Origin: a virus
DNA length: 40,905 bases
IMG/VR virus record: IMGVR_UViG_3300020710_000014
Location: 1 to 40,905 of that record
Direction: 5' to 3' (one strand)
Below, piece after piece: positions 20,333-28,085 of this stretch; within the stretch, counting starts at the first letter, position 1, and every line of letters starts with the position of its first letter. The notes under the pieces were generated by a model. The model was not told the origin of the DNA, made no database searches, and worked only from the letters and a program-made list of their open reading frames with translations. Made by a program: the position numbers and the translations under genes.

Positions 20333-21724
20333 TTCTTTACGGCGATCCAACCCTTTACGGACTGTGCGACATGTTCCACGATCTAAGAATGTGGCACCGT
20401 GCCACATATCTCTTTTCGCCAAAGCAAGTAGGAGGGCGTGATTGGCCATGGTTTCAGGGTTAACTTCACTACCAGTTGAGGTAATAAGCTTTCCCTGAGA
20501 CACCTTGATAAGACACGGCGCTCCCGTTAATCCCTGAATCATAGCAAAATCCTCGTGAGGAGAAAGAAGTTTTTTCTCCCATACCTTCAAGTGACATTTG
20601 TCATAAAAGGGTGTTCCACTTGGATACTGCTCACCAAATGAGATGAGTTTTGGTGATAAATAAAACTCCGTAGCACCTACCGCCGCCAGAGTCTTAAGTC
20701 TACGAGATAGTTCTTTACGAACTTCAAGTAGATGACCTGTGATTGGGAAAGTTGAGTCCATACCAATGGATCTGGTTTTCCCTTTCAGATTTTCTAAAAA
20801 TTTGTTAATAAATTGGGCCGTATTTTTTAACAAATCGCTTTTAACACAGTAGAATTCTCTATCTTCAAAAGCATTTTGAACTACGATGGACATCCCTTTA
20901 TTTGAGAAGGAGATTCCAATGTCTACAAGTCTTGGATCACGACAAAAATTGATGGATGGATCACCATCATCATTAACAACTTCACGAATTACATCAGAAA
21001 CTGTAAATGTAAAGCAGAGCAGGAAACGTTTATTTGACTTTCTAACCAATCTACAATTTATAACTCTCCTTAAGTCACTACCTAAGGAGGCCATGTAATC
21101 AGCTACCTGCTCTTTTAGGGCCGGATGTAAGGTCAGATCAAGAGGCATGGAGCCTAATCTATGCTCTTTTTTGTGCCTTAGAGGGCCTTTTGCCAATTTT
21201 CGGCGGGAAACATACTCTCGGAGGATCTTCTTGGCGTAAAAGGGTTGTTCTGAGAAATGCTGAGCCATTATGGGATCAGTTTGAAGTAGCCCAATCTGAA
21301 TCTTAGTTCCTTTCTGATCCTGGAATACCAAGTAGTTCCAAATAGTTTGATATAGAAAGAAAAGAGATGCAACCTCCTCAATTCCATCATCTTGAATCCC
21401 TAGGGATTTGCGGTGCCTCTGTTTTCTAAGAGAAAATTCGGAATCTGAGAATTCTGTGTTAGAGAAAATTCTCCCATCTTCAATGTGGTAATCTGTTTCC
21501 CTACGTTGAATAGGATCAATCCCTTTATTTAGAGAACCCCAGCCATTAAGTGTGGCCCCACGAGCAAATACACAACCATCCCACCACTCCACGGAAGACC
21601 AACAGGATTTTTTACGGTGAAACTCTTTCTTTTTGTAGAAAGATAGAGGCTTTGGAAAGACTTTCCCCATATCCTCAAATTTAGAGACAGGGTAGACTAG
21701 AAATTCAGTAGTCTGGTGGGTCAT
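20324..21724 (-). CDS. Putative RuvC-fold nuclease, TnpB/Cas12-like
   Basis: A 466-residue basic protein. Residues 221-242 (VINCRLVR, then KRFLLCFTFTV) followed after a linker by PRLVDIGISFSNKGMSIVV (264-282) resemble the WED strand plus RuvC-I of TnpB/Cas12, with D268 as candidate acid. ELSRRLKTLAAVGATEFYLSP (338-358) resembles the helix plus RuvC-II strand, E353 candidate. NPETMANHALLLALAKRD (422-439) resembles the RuvC-III helix, but the expected Asp is not clear (E420 or E424 instead) and there is no CxxC zinc ribbon. Length fits TnpB or compact Cas12. It lies between two 27-bp hairpin repeats. Start ATG 21724 with GAGG at a long spacing of 11; promoter-like AGTATAAGC at 21745-21753. Assignment is by eye and tentative. 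Confidence 0.5.
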   Translation of the reverse strand: MTHQTTEFLVYPVSKFEDMGKVFPKPLSFYKKKEFHRKKSCWSSVEWWDGCVFARGATLNGWGSLNKGIDPIQRRETDYHIEDGRIFSNTEFSDSEFSLRKQRHRKSLGIQDDGIEEVASLFFLYQTIWNYLVFQDQKGTKIQIGLLQTDPIMAQHFSEQPFYAKKILREYVSRRKLAKGPLRHKKEHRLGSMPLDLTLHPALKEQVADYMASLGSDLRRVINCRLVRKSNKRFLLCFTFTVSDVIREVVNDDGDPSINFCRDPRLVDIGISFSNKGMSIVVQNAFEDREFYCVKSDLLKNTAQFINKFLENLKGKTRSIGMDSTFPITGHLLEVRKELSRRLKTLAAVGATEFYLSPKLISFGEQYPSGTPFYDKCHLKVWEKKLLSPHEDFAMIQGLTGAPCLIKVSQGKLITSTGSEVNPETMANHALLLALAKRDMWHGATFLDRGTCRTVRKGLDRRKEKL

Positions 21725-21744
21725 CCGAAAAACATCCTCAAAGA

Positions 21745-21753
21745 GCTTATACT
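21745..21753 (-). promoter_or_regulatory. Promoter -10 motif before RuvC-like gene
   Basis: Minus-strand AGTATAAGC, 21 bases before ATG 21724, the same core and distance as at other minus-strand genes. Confidence 0.4.
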
Positions 21754-21850
21754 CATTTTAGCTCTGGAAGTTCAAAAAGTCCTGGTCACTTTTCTAGCTC
21801 ACTAAAGATAAAGAATAAATAATAAATATATTACTCTTTTCTATTCGCTT

Positions 21851-21877
21851 CAAGACTGTTGTCTTTTGCTATAGCTT
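21851..21877 (-). repeat. 27-bp direct repeat, upstream copy
   Basis: Identical to 20306-20332. In the direction of the RuvC-like gene the repeat ends with the AAGAC/GTCTT hairpin, and the bases that follow (AAGCGAATAG) differ from those after the other copy (GAAATAAAAA). Flanking sequence differs on both sides. Confidence 0.95.
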
Positions 21878-22070
21878 ATTATAGAAATTTCAAGGTTTTT
21901 TCAGGACCTCTTGCATGTAAGTTACTGATTCTACTAGTATGACCACTTCCTGACACCCCCTAAACACCTCTAATTTTGGAAAAAACTCTAATTTTTCGGT
22001 GCGATGTGTAAGTCCAGTAAATTCTGATAACCATATTCTCAACCCTAAGATGAGGATCAAAGGAGTTGAG

Positions 22071-22478
22071 ATGAACATCATTACACCTATAAAATATTTG
22101 CAATCAGTCATCAGAGAAGACACTCCGGAACGAGTCAGTGCATTTCTTGCCGTAGCCGCTGGACTAGCCTTGGTTGTTGGTTTCCTAGCCATCATTCTAG
22201 CCATTACCTATTTTCATCAGAAGCTTACTACCGAACTACTCACCATTTCTGGTGCCTTAGTGACCTTATCCACCTTTAATAAGGTTGACCAAAGTCCTAT
22301 CATCACTGCCACTAAGTCAGTGACTAGCACAAGTGAGGGTAATACAGTAACCAACACTGTAAATACTAATACTAGCATTGGTGGCTCTGGTCGCGCCCCA
22401 ACCCCCCTACCTGTGCCTTCCCCTACTCCAACAGCCCCATCAGCTAAAGTAGCCCCTGGAGTTGGATCGGACGATTAA
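22071..22478 (+). CDS. Small membrane protein with Pro-rich tail, 135 aa
   Basis: Start ATG 22071 (MNIITPIKYLQSVIRE) is chosen for its SD AAAGGAG; a longer frame from 21999 has none. Residues about 23-47 form a clear transmembrane helix (FLAVAAGLALVVGFLAIILA), with a second weaker hydrophobic stretch (LLTISGALVTLSTF). The C-terminus is Thr/Asn-rich then Pro-rich (APTPLPVPSPTPTAPSA). It opens the structural operon, and its stop overlaps the next ATG (TAATG). A holin-like or virion membrane role is possible but not shown. Confidence 0.75.
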   Translation: MNIITPIKYLQSVIREDTPERVSAFLAVAAGLALVVGFLAIILAITYFHQKLTTELLTISGALVTLSTFNKVDQSPIITATKSVTSTSEGNTVTNTVNTNTSIGGSGRAPTPLPVPSPTPTAPSAKVAPGVGSDD

Positions 22479-22963
22479 TGATCCCACATGTAAAGGACAT
22501 CATAGAGGTAGAATTGGGCAAACACCAATTCAAATTCCACCGTCTAACCTGGAAAGAGGCCATAGGTCAACCCAGAAATAGAGAAGAGCTACTTGCTGCC
22601 GCTTTATCTGAAGTATCTGGAAAGATTATGACTTATGAAGAGGCTTTCAAGGTTATAGTCTCTCTTCCTATCCCCATTCAAGAGAGACTTCACATGATTT
22701 ACATGGGTTCTCAAGATGCAAGACGCCTGTTCACGGCACCTCTAACTTGGTCTGCACCAGATGCCATGGACTATAAAGATATGTTAGATAAAGAAGAGAA
22801 AGCCAGGGACAAAGTGGCTGATGATGCCTCTGCTAACTTCGCTAGTCGTTATGGTCAAGAGGCTCTGGAGGAAGAGCAGGAGTTATCTAAAAAGCTACTC
22901 AAACAAACTGGTTATAAAGGTGTTCTACTCCAAACAAAAGCTGAAGTTGAGGAGTTGCAATGA
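22478..22963 (+). CDS. Tail-assembly candidate, 161 aa
   Basis: MIPHVKDIIEVELGKHQFKF opens a beta-type segment; the rest is acidic and helical, ending GVLLQTKAEVEELQ. Two and three genes before a tape measure gene is the usual position of tail assembly chaperones. The small size, acidic helices and four-base overlap with the next gene (ATGA) fit, but no family signature is recognised and no convincing slippery heptamer for a frameshift was found near its end. Confidence 0.7.
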   Translation: MIPHVKDIIEVELGKHQFKFHRLTWKEAIGQPRNREELLAAALSEVSGKIMTYEEAFKVIVSLPIPIQERLHMIYMGSQDARRLFTAPLTWSAPDAMDYKDMLDKEEKARDKVADDASANFASRYGQEALEEEQELSKKLLKQTGYKGVLLQTKAEVEELQ

Positions 22964-24021
22964 GCATTGGCAACGACTTAATGAATGATATTAGTAATGG
23001 AAGCATGGCAATTAAGAGTTCCGCCTATGCTGAGAAAGTTAAGATCAAGGTAACTGATGCCATGGTTGAAATTCTCATGTTTGGAGCTAGAGTTCGCCCC
23101 TTACTTCTTAATGGTAAGCGAGTCGGATGGGCCAAAGCCATGTCTTTCAGTGAAAAGAAACAAATTGATACTTGGTACTCGACTGAAACTGAGAGAATTG
23201 AGACCACACTCACTCATACTACATCCCTTACTCAAGAAGAGATCGACAGCCTGGATATGGTTGAGCTAAATAGTGTTTTGAGGGCAGTTTTACAACTTAA
23301 TCTAGCTGATTTGAGTTTATTTCCTTATATTTCAGCCTTTGTATCTACCCAGGCTTCTTTTAATTTGTGGTCCAGCAAATTACACCTTGAACCAAAGACC
23401 ATAACCCTACCTGATGGGTTAAAACTCAGACAGCTATCAATTCCTGACCATACTATGTTGTGGGCGGCTCTATCTTCTTCAAGAATGGATACTATCAACA
23501 GGTTAGAAAACGCTCAAAATGCTGGAACAATAGCCAGAGCTTTCGTAGGAACTGGTGCGGATAACTATAATAATGCCATTAACAAAGCTCTGACTAGCTT
23601 GAGGTCTGACTCCATTGACCCATGGATGGAACTCATTAATTTTATGAATGTTAAAGAGTTACAGAATTTTAATGATGGATATGGCCACTCCCATCAAGAT
23701 AGTTCGGTAGAAGGGCTTATGCGAGAGATGAAGGGCATGTCCGAAGGGGATAAGCATGAGGAACTGATGAATGCTTTCCACCAGACTCAAATAAGAATGG
23801 AAAATGAGAAGATAAAACAGATGAAAGAACTGGCTAAGAGAAGAAGAGCCTTGGATGAGGTTGATGAAAGCACCTATATTATCAGAACTGCGGTGGAAGT
23901 GAAGAAAAAAGAAGCTTTATTGAAACAACAGAACTATGGTTGGGTATTAGATCAACAGAAGCAACTTTTATTAGACCAGGAAAGTGGTCCTCCTCAGAAC
24001 CGCTGGTCAAAATATTTGTAA
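22960..24021 (+). CDS. Unknown structural-operon protein, 353 aa
   Basis: Starts MSIGNDLMNDISNGSMAIKS and overlaps the previous gene by four bases. The middle is mixed alpha/beta (KLRQLSIPDHTMLWAALSSS); the last 110 residues are a highly charged, probably coiled-coil helix (IKQMKELAKRRRALDEVDES) ending QNRWSKYL. No catalytic motif or signal peptide. Place in the operon suggests tail assembly or tail-tube completion; family not recognised. Confidence 0.7.
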   Translation: MSIGNDLMNDISNGSMAIKSSAYAEKVKIKVTDAMVEILMFGARVRPLLLNGKRVGWAKAMSFSEKKQIDTWYSTETERIETTLTHTTSLTQEEIDSLDMVELNSVLRAVLQLNLADLSLFPYISAFVSTQASFNLWSSKLHLEPKTITLPDGLKLRQLSIPDHTMLWAALSSSRMDTINRLENAQNAGTIARAFVGTGADNYNNAINKALTSLRSDSIDPWMELINFMNVKELQNFNDGYGHSHQDSSVEGLMREMKGMSEGDKHEELMNAFHQTQIRMENEKIKQMKELAKRRRALDEVDESTYIIRTAVEVKKKEALLKQQNYGWVLDQQKQLLLDQESGPPQNRWSKYL

Positions 24022-24065
24022 TTTACAGAACAGTGATATTAAACCACTTTTAGAAGGAGACTTTT

Positions 24066-24668
24066 GTGGCCGGTAGGAAAAGAAAAGTAATACCAACAGT
24101 TAAAGTTGAAACAGAAGAACCTAAACCAGAGATAGTGTTAACTTTAGATCAAATTATTGCTGATTTACAAGGCTTTGGTATTGAAGATACCGAAGAAATG
24201 ATCACCTTAAAGGTTGGGGGTAAGGTTATTAACCTTCGTCTGGCAAATATCCCCAGTGAGGCTGAAATTCAAGCTCTCTATTCGGCTGAGGAACTAAAAG
24301 GACATGCTTGGGTAACTCGTATCAAGTGCGAAGTGCTATCCAGGTCCATTAGTTGGGTTAATGGCTGGTCTTTGAAAGATGCCAACTCTATTTTCATCGT
24401 TAATCCGATGACTGGAGTAGAAGGCAATATTAGACCAGTTTTAAGGGATCTAATTATGGGTTGGGGTCAGGAAACCGTTAATGTTTTGTGGAAAGTGTTG
24501 ATGGTTCACTGCCAGAAGATTGAAGATAGACTATATGAGTCGTTACCTGATGTCTCGGTTATGACAGATGTAGAAAAGAGATTCTTCCAGAAGGCCCTAG
24601 AAGAAATTGACCAGATCAACAAGGAGATTTTAAAGGATACTATTGAGTCTGCTGTAGAGATGGAGTAA
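24066..24668 (+). CDS. Unknown pre-tape-measure protein, 200 aa
   Basis: GTG start at 24066 with an excellent SD (AGAAGGAGA). A basic N-terminus (AGRKRKVIPTVKVE) is followed by acidic mixed alpha/beta sequence (IADLQGFGIEDTEEMITLKV, VRDLIMGWGQ-like helix) and an acidic C-terminal helix. It lies one base from the tape measure start, the position where a tail assembly chaperone is usually encoded; that role is inference from order alone. Confidence 0.7.
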   Translation: MAGRKRKVIPTVKVETEEPKPEIVLTLDQIIADLQGFGIEDTEEMITLKVGGKVINLRLANIPSEAEIQALYSAEELKGHAWVTRIKCEVLSRSISWVNGWSLKDANSIFIVNPMTGVEGNIRPVLRDLIMGWGQETVNVLWKVLMVHCQKIEDRLYESLPDVSVMTDVEKRFFQKALEEIDQINKEILKDTIESAVEME

Positions 24669-24669
24669 T

Positions 24670-27600
24670 ATGGCCAGTAATGCCCAACAAATTAAAGATT
24701 TAAACGCTGTTGTTAGAACTCTATCTGAAAATGTAGATGGAGTTAATAAGTCTATATCCAAAATTGCTGAGGCATTAGGGGATTCTGTAAAACCGGCTAA
24801 ATTATTGGGAAAAGAGCTAAAAAATCTAGGGGAAAGATTAGAAGATACCCTGGATGAAGCTGATTCAATGCAAGATAAATTAAAAAATCTTAGCACCACA
24901 GCTAAAGCTATGTCTAGAATTAATTGGATGGCTGGAGCAACAAACACTCAAGCCGCAGCAGCCTTAGAGAAACAAATTGAAGCAGCAAAAACTTTAAAAT
25001 CAAAAATGGATGAAAGCTCTGTGTCTGCTGGAAAGCTCGATAAGCAGATAGTTATCCTTCAAGGTCAATTTAATAAATTGAAGGGAAGTGTCAAAGATGT
25101 AAAAGATATGACAGAAGAGGCACTCAACCCGGATCAAGTTACTGAGCTAAAAGAAGAATTAGAAAAAGCATCCAATGAAGTTAAATCCTTTAGTAGAAGT
25201 ATATCCACTATTGATTTTAAACGAAGCAAAGTGGCTATGGAAGGTTTCGGTTCTTCTATGACAGGTATATTTGGCGGAGCCTTAGGCACCATGAAGATAA
25301 TGGATTCCTACGGATTTAAAAATTTAACTACTACTTTGCACAAGATGAAAGTGCAGTCAGCAGAAGTTAAAAAAAGTATGGAAAGTGGAGAAGGAAAAGC
25401 AAAACAAGAAGAAATAAGAAATATTTTGTCCACTGGAACAAAAGAAGAGAGAAAAGCCGCACTAAAGAAAGCTCAATTAGAGTCCGGAGTTGACCCCCAC
25501 TCGGCTAAAGGATTTGCTGATTCTATGTTAAATAGACTTATGGCTAAAAGGGTGGAAGGAGGAAAAGGACAAACTTTAACTAAAATGTTTGCTCAAGGTG
25601 GAGGGTCCATTACAGAAGGTATTGGAATGAGTTCCATGATGGGAATTACCAAATTTTTAGGCCCAATAGGAATGGCTATTACTGCTATAGGAGGGTTATT
25701 GGCTGCTTTTGGTGCTGTAGGAGATAGAAGAAAAGGTACTTATGAAGCCCTAGGTAAAGGTGGTCTACTAGGAACTGGTGTGGTACCTAGAGAAGCCTAT
25801 AATAAATTACAAGAACAACTTAGTGCTAGAGGTGCTGGTCCTGGGGGGCTGGTTCCTGGTAAAGATTGGTTTGAGAGTAGTGTTATGGGCTTAAATTATG
25901 AAAAAAATATGGCCACTGTCAAAGCTCTAGTAGAAAATGGTATTGGGGTTAGTGCCATTGGAAATAAGAATGCTTTTGCTGAATTAAAGGGGGGACGAGC
26001 TACTACAATGATGGGCGGAATTATGAGAAATGCCAATTATTTTGGTCATAATCTCGGGATGGCACCAGAAGAGTCGGTAGCATTGACAGTTAAGGCCATT
26101 GGTGAATTTAATATGTCTTTTGGCGAGACAGAGGATCTATTTATAAATATTAATAGGGGGGTAACTGCTGCGGGGGTATCAACCACTAAATATTTAGGAA
26201 TAATTGATAATATTGCTGGCCAATTTAGTAGGTTTAACAAAACTATGAGTGAAACAGTTATCATAATTACCGCTATGGGAAGGTCCGGAAAATACACCGC
26301 TGACTATATCCAAGAAATGGTAGGATCACTTATTGGTGGGGACAAAACTGATGAACAAAGAGCTTTTGGTTATAGTCAAATGTCAGAAGAAGACAGAAGA
26401 GGATTAGCAAGAGGTTATCGTGAGCAAGCTAATGAAGCTGGAAGACAGCTTACAAAGGCCACTGGAGTTGATTTAACAACACTCTCACCAAGAGAGCGAC
26501 ATGCTTTTATGGATAAATATCACAAAGATGAAAAGTTGGGTCAATTTGTCTCTCAATATGAACAAGCACAGTTAGCAGCAGGAACTTGGGAGACAGCCGT
26601 TGGTAAAGAAGGAAATGCTGGTGCTTTAGCAATGGCAGGAGCGGCACAAAATTTAGGAAAAACCCCTAGAAGTGAGATGGCCGCTAATATATCTCTCATA
26701 AACACCCTTATGAAAAATAGAGAAGGTGGAGAAGGTGGTGACTTGATGGATGTGTTAAATCCTGAAAAGATGCAGGGAATATTAGCTGACTATGGATTTG
26801 GTAAGAAAGCTAAGGAGATGGGAGTTAAGCCAGAAACTCTTGCAACTACCCTTAAGGATGCTCTATTACAAGCCGAGGGAGCTTTTGAAGATACAAAAAA
26901 AGAAGCCATGATGAAGGAAGAATTAAAAGGTAAAAAGGGAACACCTGAAGAAATTGCAGCAGCTAAAGTAAAAGTTGAAGAAAAGTTTGCAGCTAGAACC
27001 CCTGCCCAAAAACAAAAAGATTCTGAAGAATTTGCAGCGGCTATGAGGCAGGGCAATTTTGGAAAATTAGCTGGAGTTGTAACTGATGCTCAAAGAAAAG
27101 AAGAGGAACAAAAAGCTGAACAAAATTTCAAAGTTATTCTAAATCCTTTAGAATTTATAAAAAATACCTTAAAAGCTATGCTTGATAAAATTATTGAAAT
27201 GTTGACTGTTGTTGTTGACTGGTTTAATAAAACTTGGTTTGGTAGTAAAGAAGAAGAAGGCAAAGAGGCAATGGCAGAAGTTGAGAAAAAAGGATTTAAT
27301 GTTGATTATGGCCGACAAATTTTAAAAGATGCTGCTACTAATCCAGAATTTAAAGATTTAGACCAAGTAGATGCTGCTCATCATAAACAGAATTTAGAAG
27401 ATTTTAAAGATTTAGTGGATATCAGAGAAAAAGGTGGCAGTGTCACTAAGGATGAAGCTGAACTCATAGATAAACTACAAGAGAAAATATCAAAGGGTGA
27501 GGTATATGATGATTATACTGGTGAAATTATGCAAGAAGGAAGAGCATTCAGAGCCGGAATAAAAACTAGTTCGGGTACTGCGGAAGAAGGGATTAATAAA

Positions 27601-28068
27601 GCAAAAACTGATGCTGAAATTATTAGGGATAAAGAACAAAGAGATAAAGAAGCAGACAGGGTTGCTGCTTCTCAAGCTGAGTTAAAAAAGGGGGTAGTTG
27701 GTGCTGGTAGCGATGCACTAGCCCTTGACTTCTCTCCCGAGCAGTGGGCAAACAGAAGAGCATTCCTAGGTACAGCTTTAAAAGATCCTTGGGCTGAGGC
27801 TGAGGCCATGAAAAAGGCTCAAGAAATAGCTCTAATGGCTGATAAAGCGGTAGATCAAGCAGGAGGAATAACTAGTATAGAGGGCGGAAAATTAGCAAAA
27901 ACTTTAGCAGAAACTCTCAATGTGGCTTATGTCCAAAATTACAGTTATAATGTCGGAGCTAGCACTGCTGGCCCTACAAGCTCTTCCCTAAAACAAGCTC
28001 CTGGTCAATTAGCCAAACCTACATCTACTGAAATATCAGATGAACTCCCAATCTTCTATCCTTGTTAA
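24670..28068 (+). CDS. Tape measure protein
   Basis: A 1132-residue, Lys/Glu/Ala-rich, mostly helical protein, the longest helical product of the tail operon. The first 180 residues are coiled coil (VRTLSENVDGVNKSISKIAE). A hydrophobic segment occurs near 329-350 (FLGPIGMAITAIGGLLAAFG), as is usual for tape measures that enter the host membrane. A second amphipathic segment lies near 830-860 (IEMLTVVVDWFNKTWFG). Tape measures set tail length at about 0.15 nm per residue, which would predict a tail near 170 nm. No peptidase or transglycosylase motif was seen inside it; the next gene carries one. Confidence 0.85.
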   Translation: MASNAQQIKDLNAVVRTLSENVDGVNKSISKIAEALGDSVKPAKLLGKELKNLGERLEDTLDEADSMQDKLKNLSTTAKAMSRINWMAGATNTQAAAALEKQIEAAKTLKSKMDESSVSAGKLDKQIVILQGQFNKLKGSVKDVKDMTEEALNPDQVTELKEELEKASNEVKSFSRSISTIDFKRSKVAMEGFGSSMTGIFGGALGTMKIMDSYGFKNLTTTLHKMKVQSAEVKKSMESGEGKAKQEEIRNILSTGTKEERKAALKKAQLESGVDPHSAKGFADSMLNRLMAKRVEGGKGQTLTKMFAQGGGSITEGIGMSSMMGITKFLGPIGMAITAIGGLLAAFGAVGDRRKGTYEALGKGGLLGTGVVPREAYNKLQEQLSARGAGPGGLVPGKDWFESSVMGLNYEKNMATVKALVENGIGVSAIGNKNAFAELKGGRATTMMGGIMRNANYFGHNLGMAPEESVALTVKAIGEFNMSFGETEDLFININRGVTAAGVSTTKYLGIIDNIAGQFSRFNKTMSETVIIITAMGRSGKYTADYIQEMVGSLIGGDKTDEQRAFGYSQMSEEDRRGLARGYREQANEAGRQLTKATGVDLTTLSPRERHAFMDKYHKDEKLGQFVSQYEQAQLAAGTWETAVGKEGNAGALAMAGAAQNLGKTPRSEMAANISLINTLMKNREGGEGGDLMDVLNPEKMQGILADYGFGKKAKEMGVKPETLATTLKDALLQAEGAFEDTKKEAMMKEELKGKKGTPEEIAAAKVKVEEKFAARTPAQKQKDSEEFAAAMRQGNFGKLAGVVTDAQRKEEEQKAEQNFKVILNPLEFIKNTLKAMLDKIIEMLTVVVDWFNKTWFGSKEEEGKEAMAEVEKKGFNVDYGRQILKDAATNPEFKDLDQVDAAHHKQNLEDFKDLVDIREKGGSVTKDEAELIDKLQEKISKGEVYDDYTGEIMQEGRAFRAGIKTSSGTAEEGINKAKTDAEIIRDKEQRDKEADRVAASQAELKKGVVGAGSDALALDFSPEQWANRRAFLGTALKDPWAEAEAMKKAQEIALMADKAVDQAGGITSIEGGKLAKTLAETLNVAYVQNYSYNVGASTAGPTSSSLKQAPGQLAKPTSTEISDELPIFYPC

Positions 28069-28085
28069 AGTAAGGATTAAGCAAT

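Larger units (their letters stand above)
21725..22070. other. Divergent intergenic region
   Basis: 346 bases between the minus-strand accessory block and the plus-strand structural operon. It holds the promoter motif at 21745-21753, the upstream copy of the 27-bp repeat (21851-21877) and a very AT-rich tract at about 21803-21848 (AATAAATAATAAATATATT on plus). That tract resembles T4 late promoters (TATAAATA) and could drive the plus operon, though it is over 200 bases from its first start. No gene with a credible start was seen. Confidence 0.5.

Noticed and set aside
21721-21756. 11-codon leader frame (MSISSLRMFFG) whose TGA overlaps the ATG of the RuvC-like gene
   Set aside because: No SD, and its start overlaps the likely promoter -10, so it would not be in that transcript.
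20306-21877. Conventional CRISPR array
   Set aside because: Only two copies of the repeat exist, separated by 1.5 kb and a gene; there is no regular repeat-spacer series. Kept only as a hypothesis of single repeat-guide units.
22860-22963. Programmed frameshift between the 161-aa and 353-aa genes, as in lambda G/GT
   Set aside because: The genes overlap with a normal ATGA and the second has its own start; only an imperfect A-rich run was seen, not a proper slippery heptamer.
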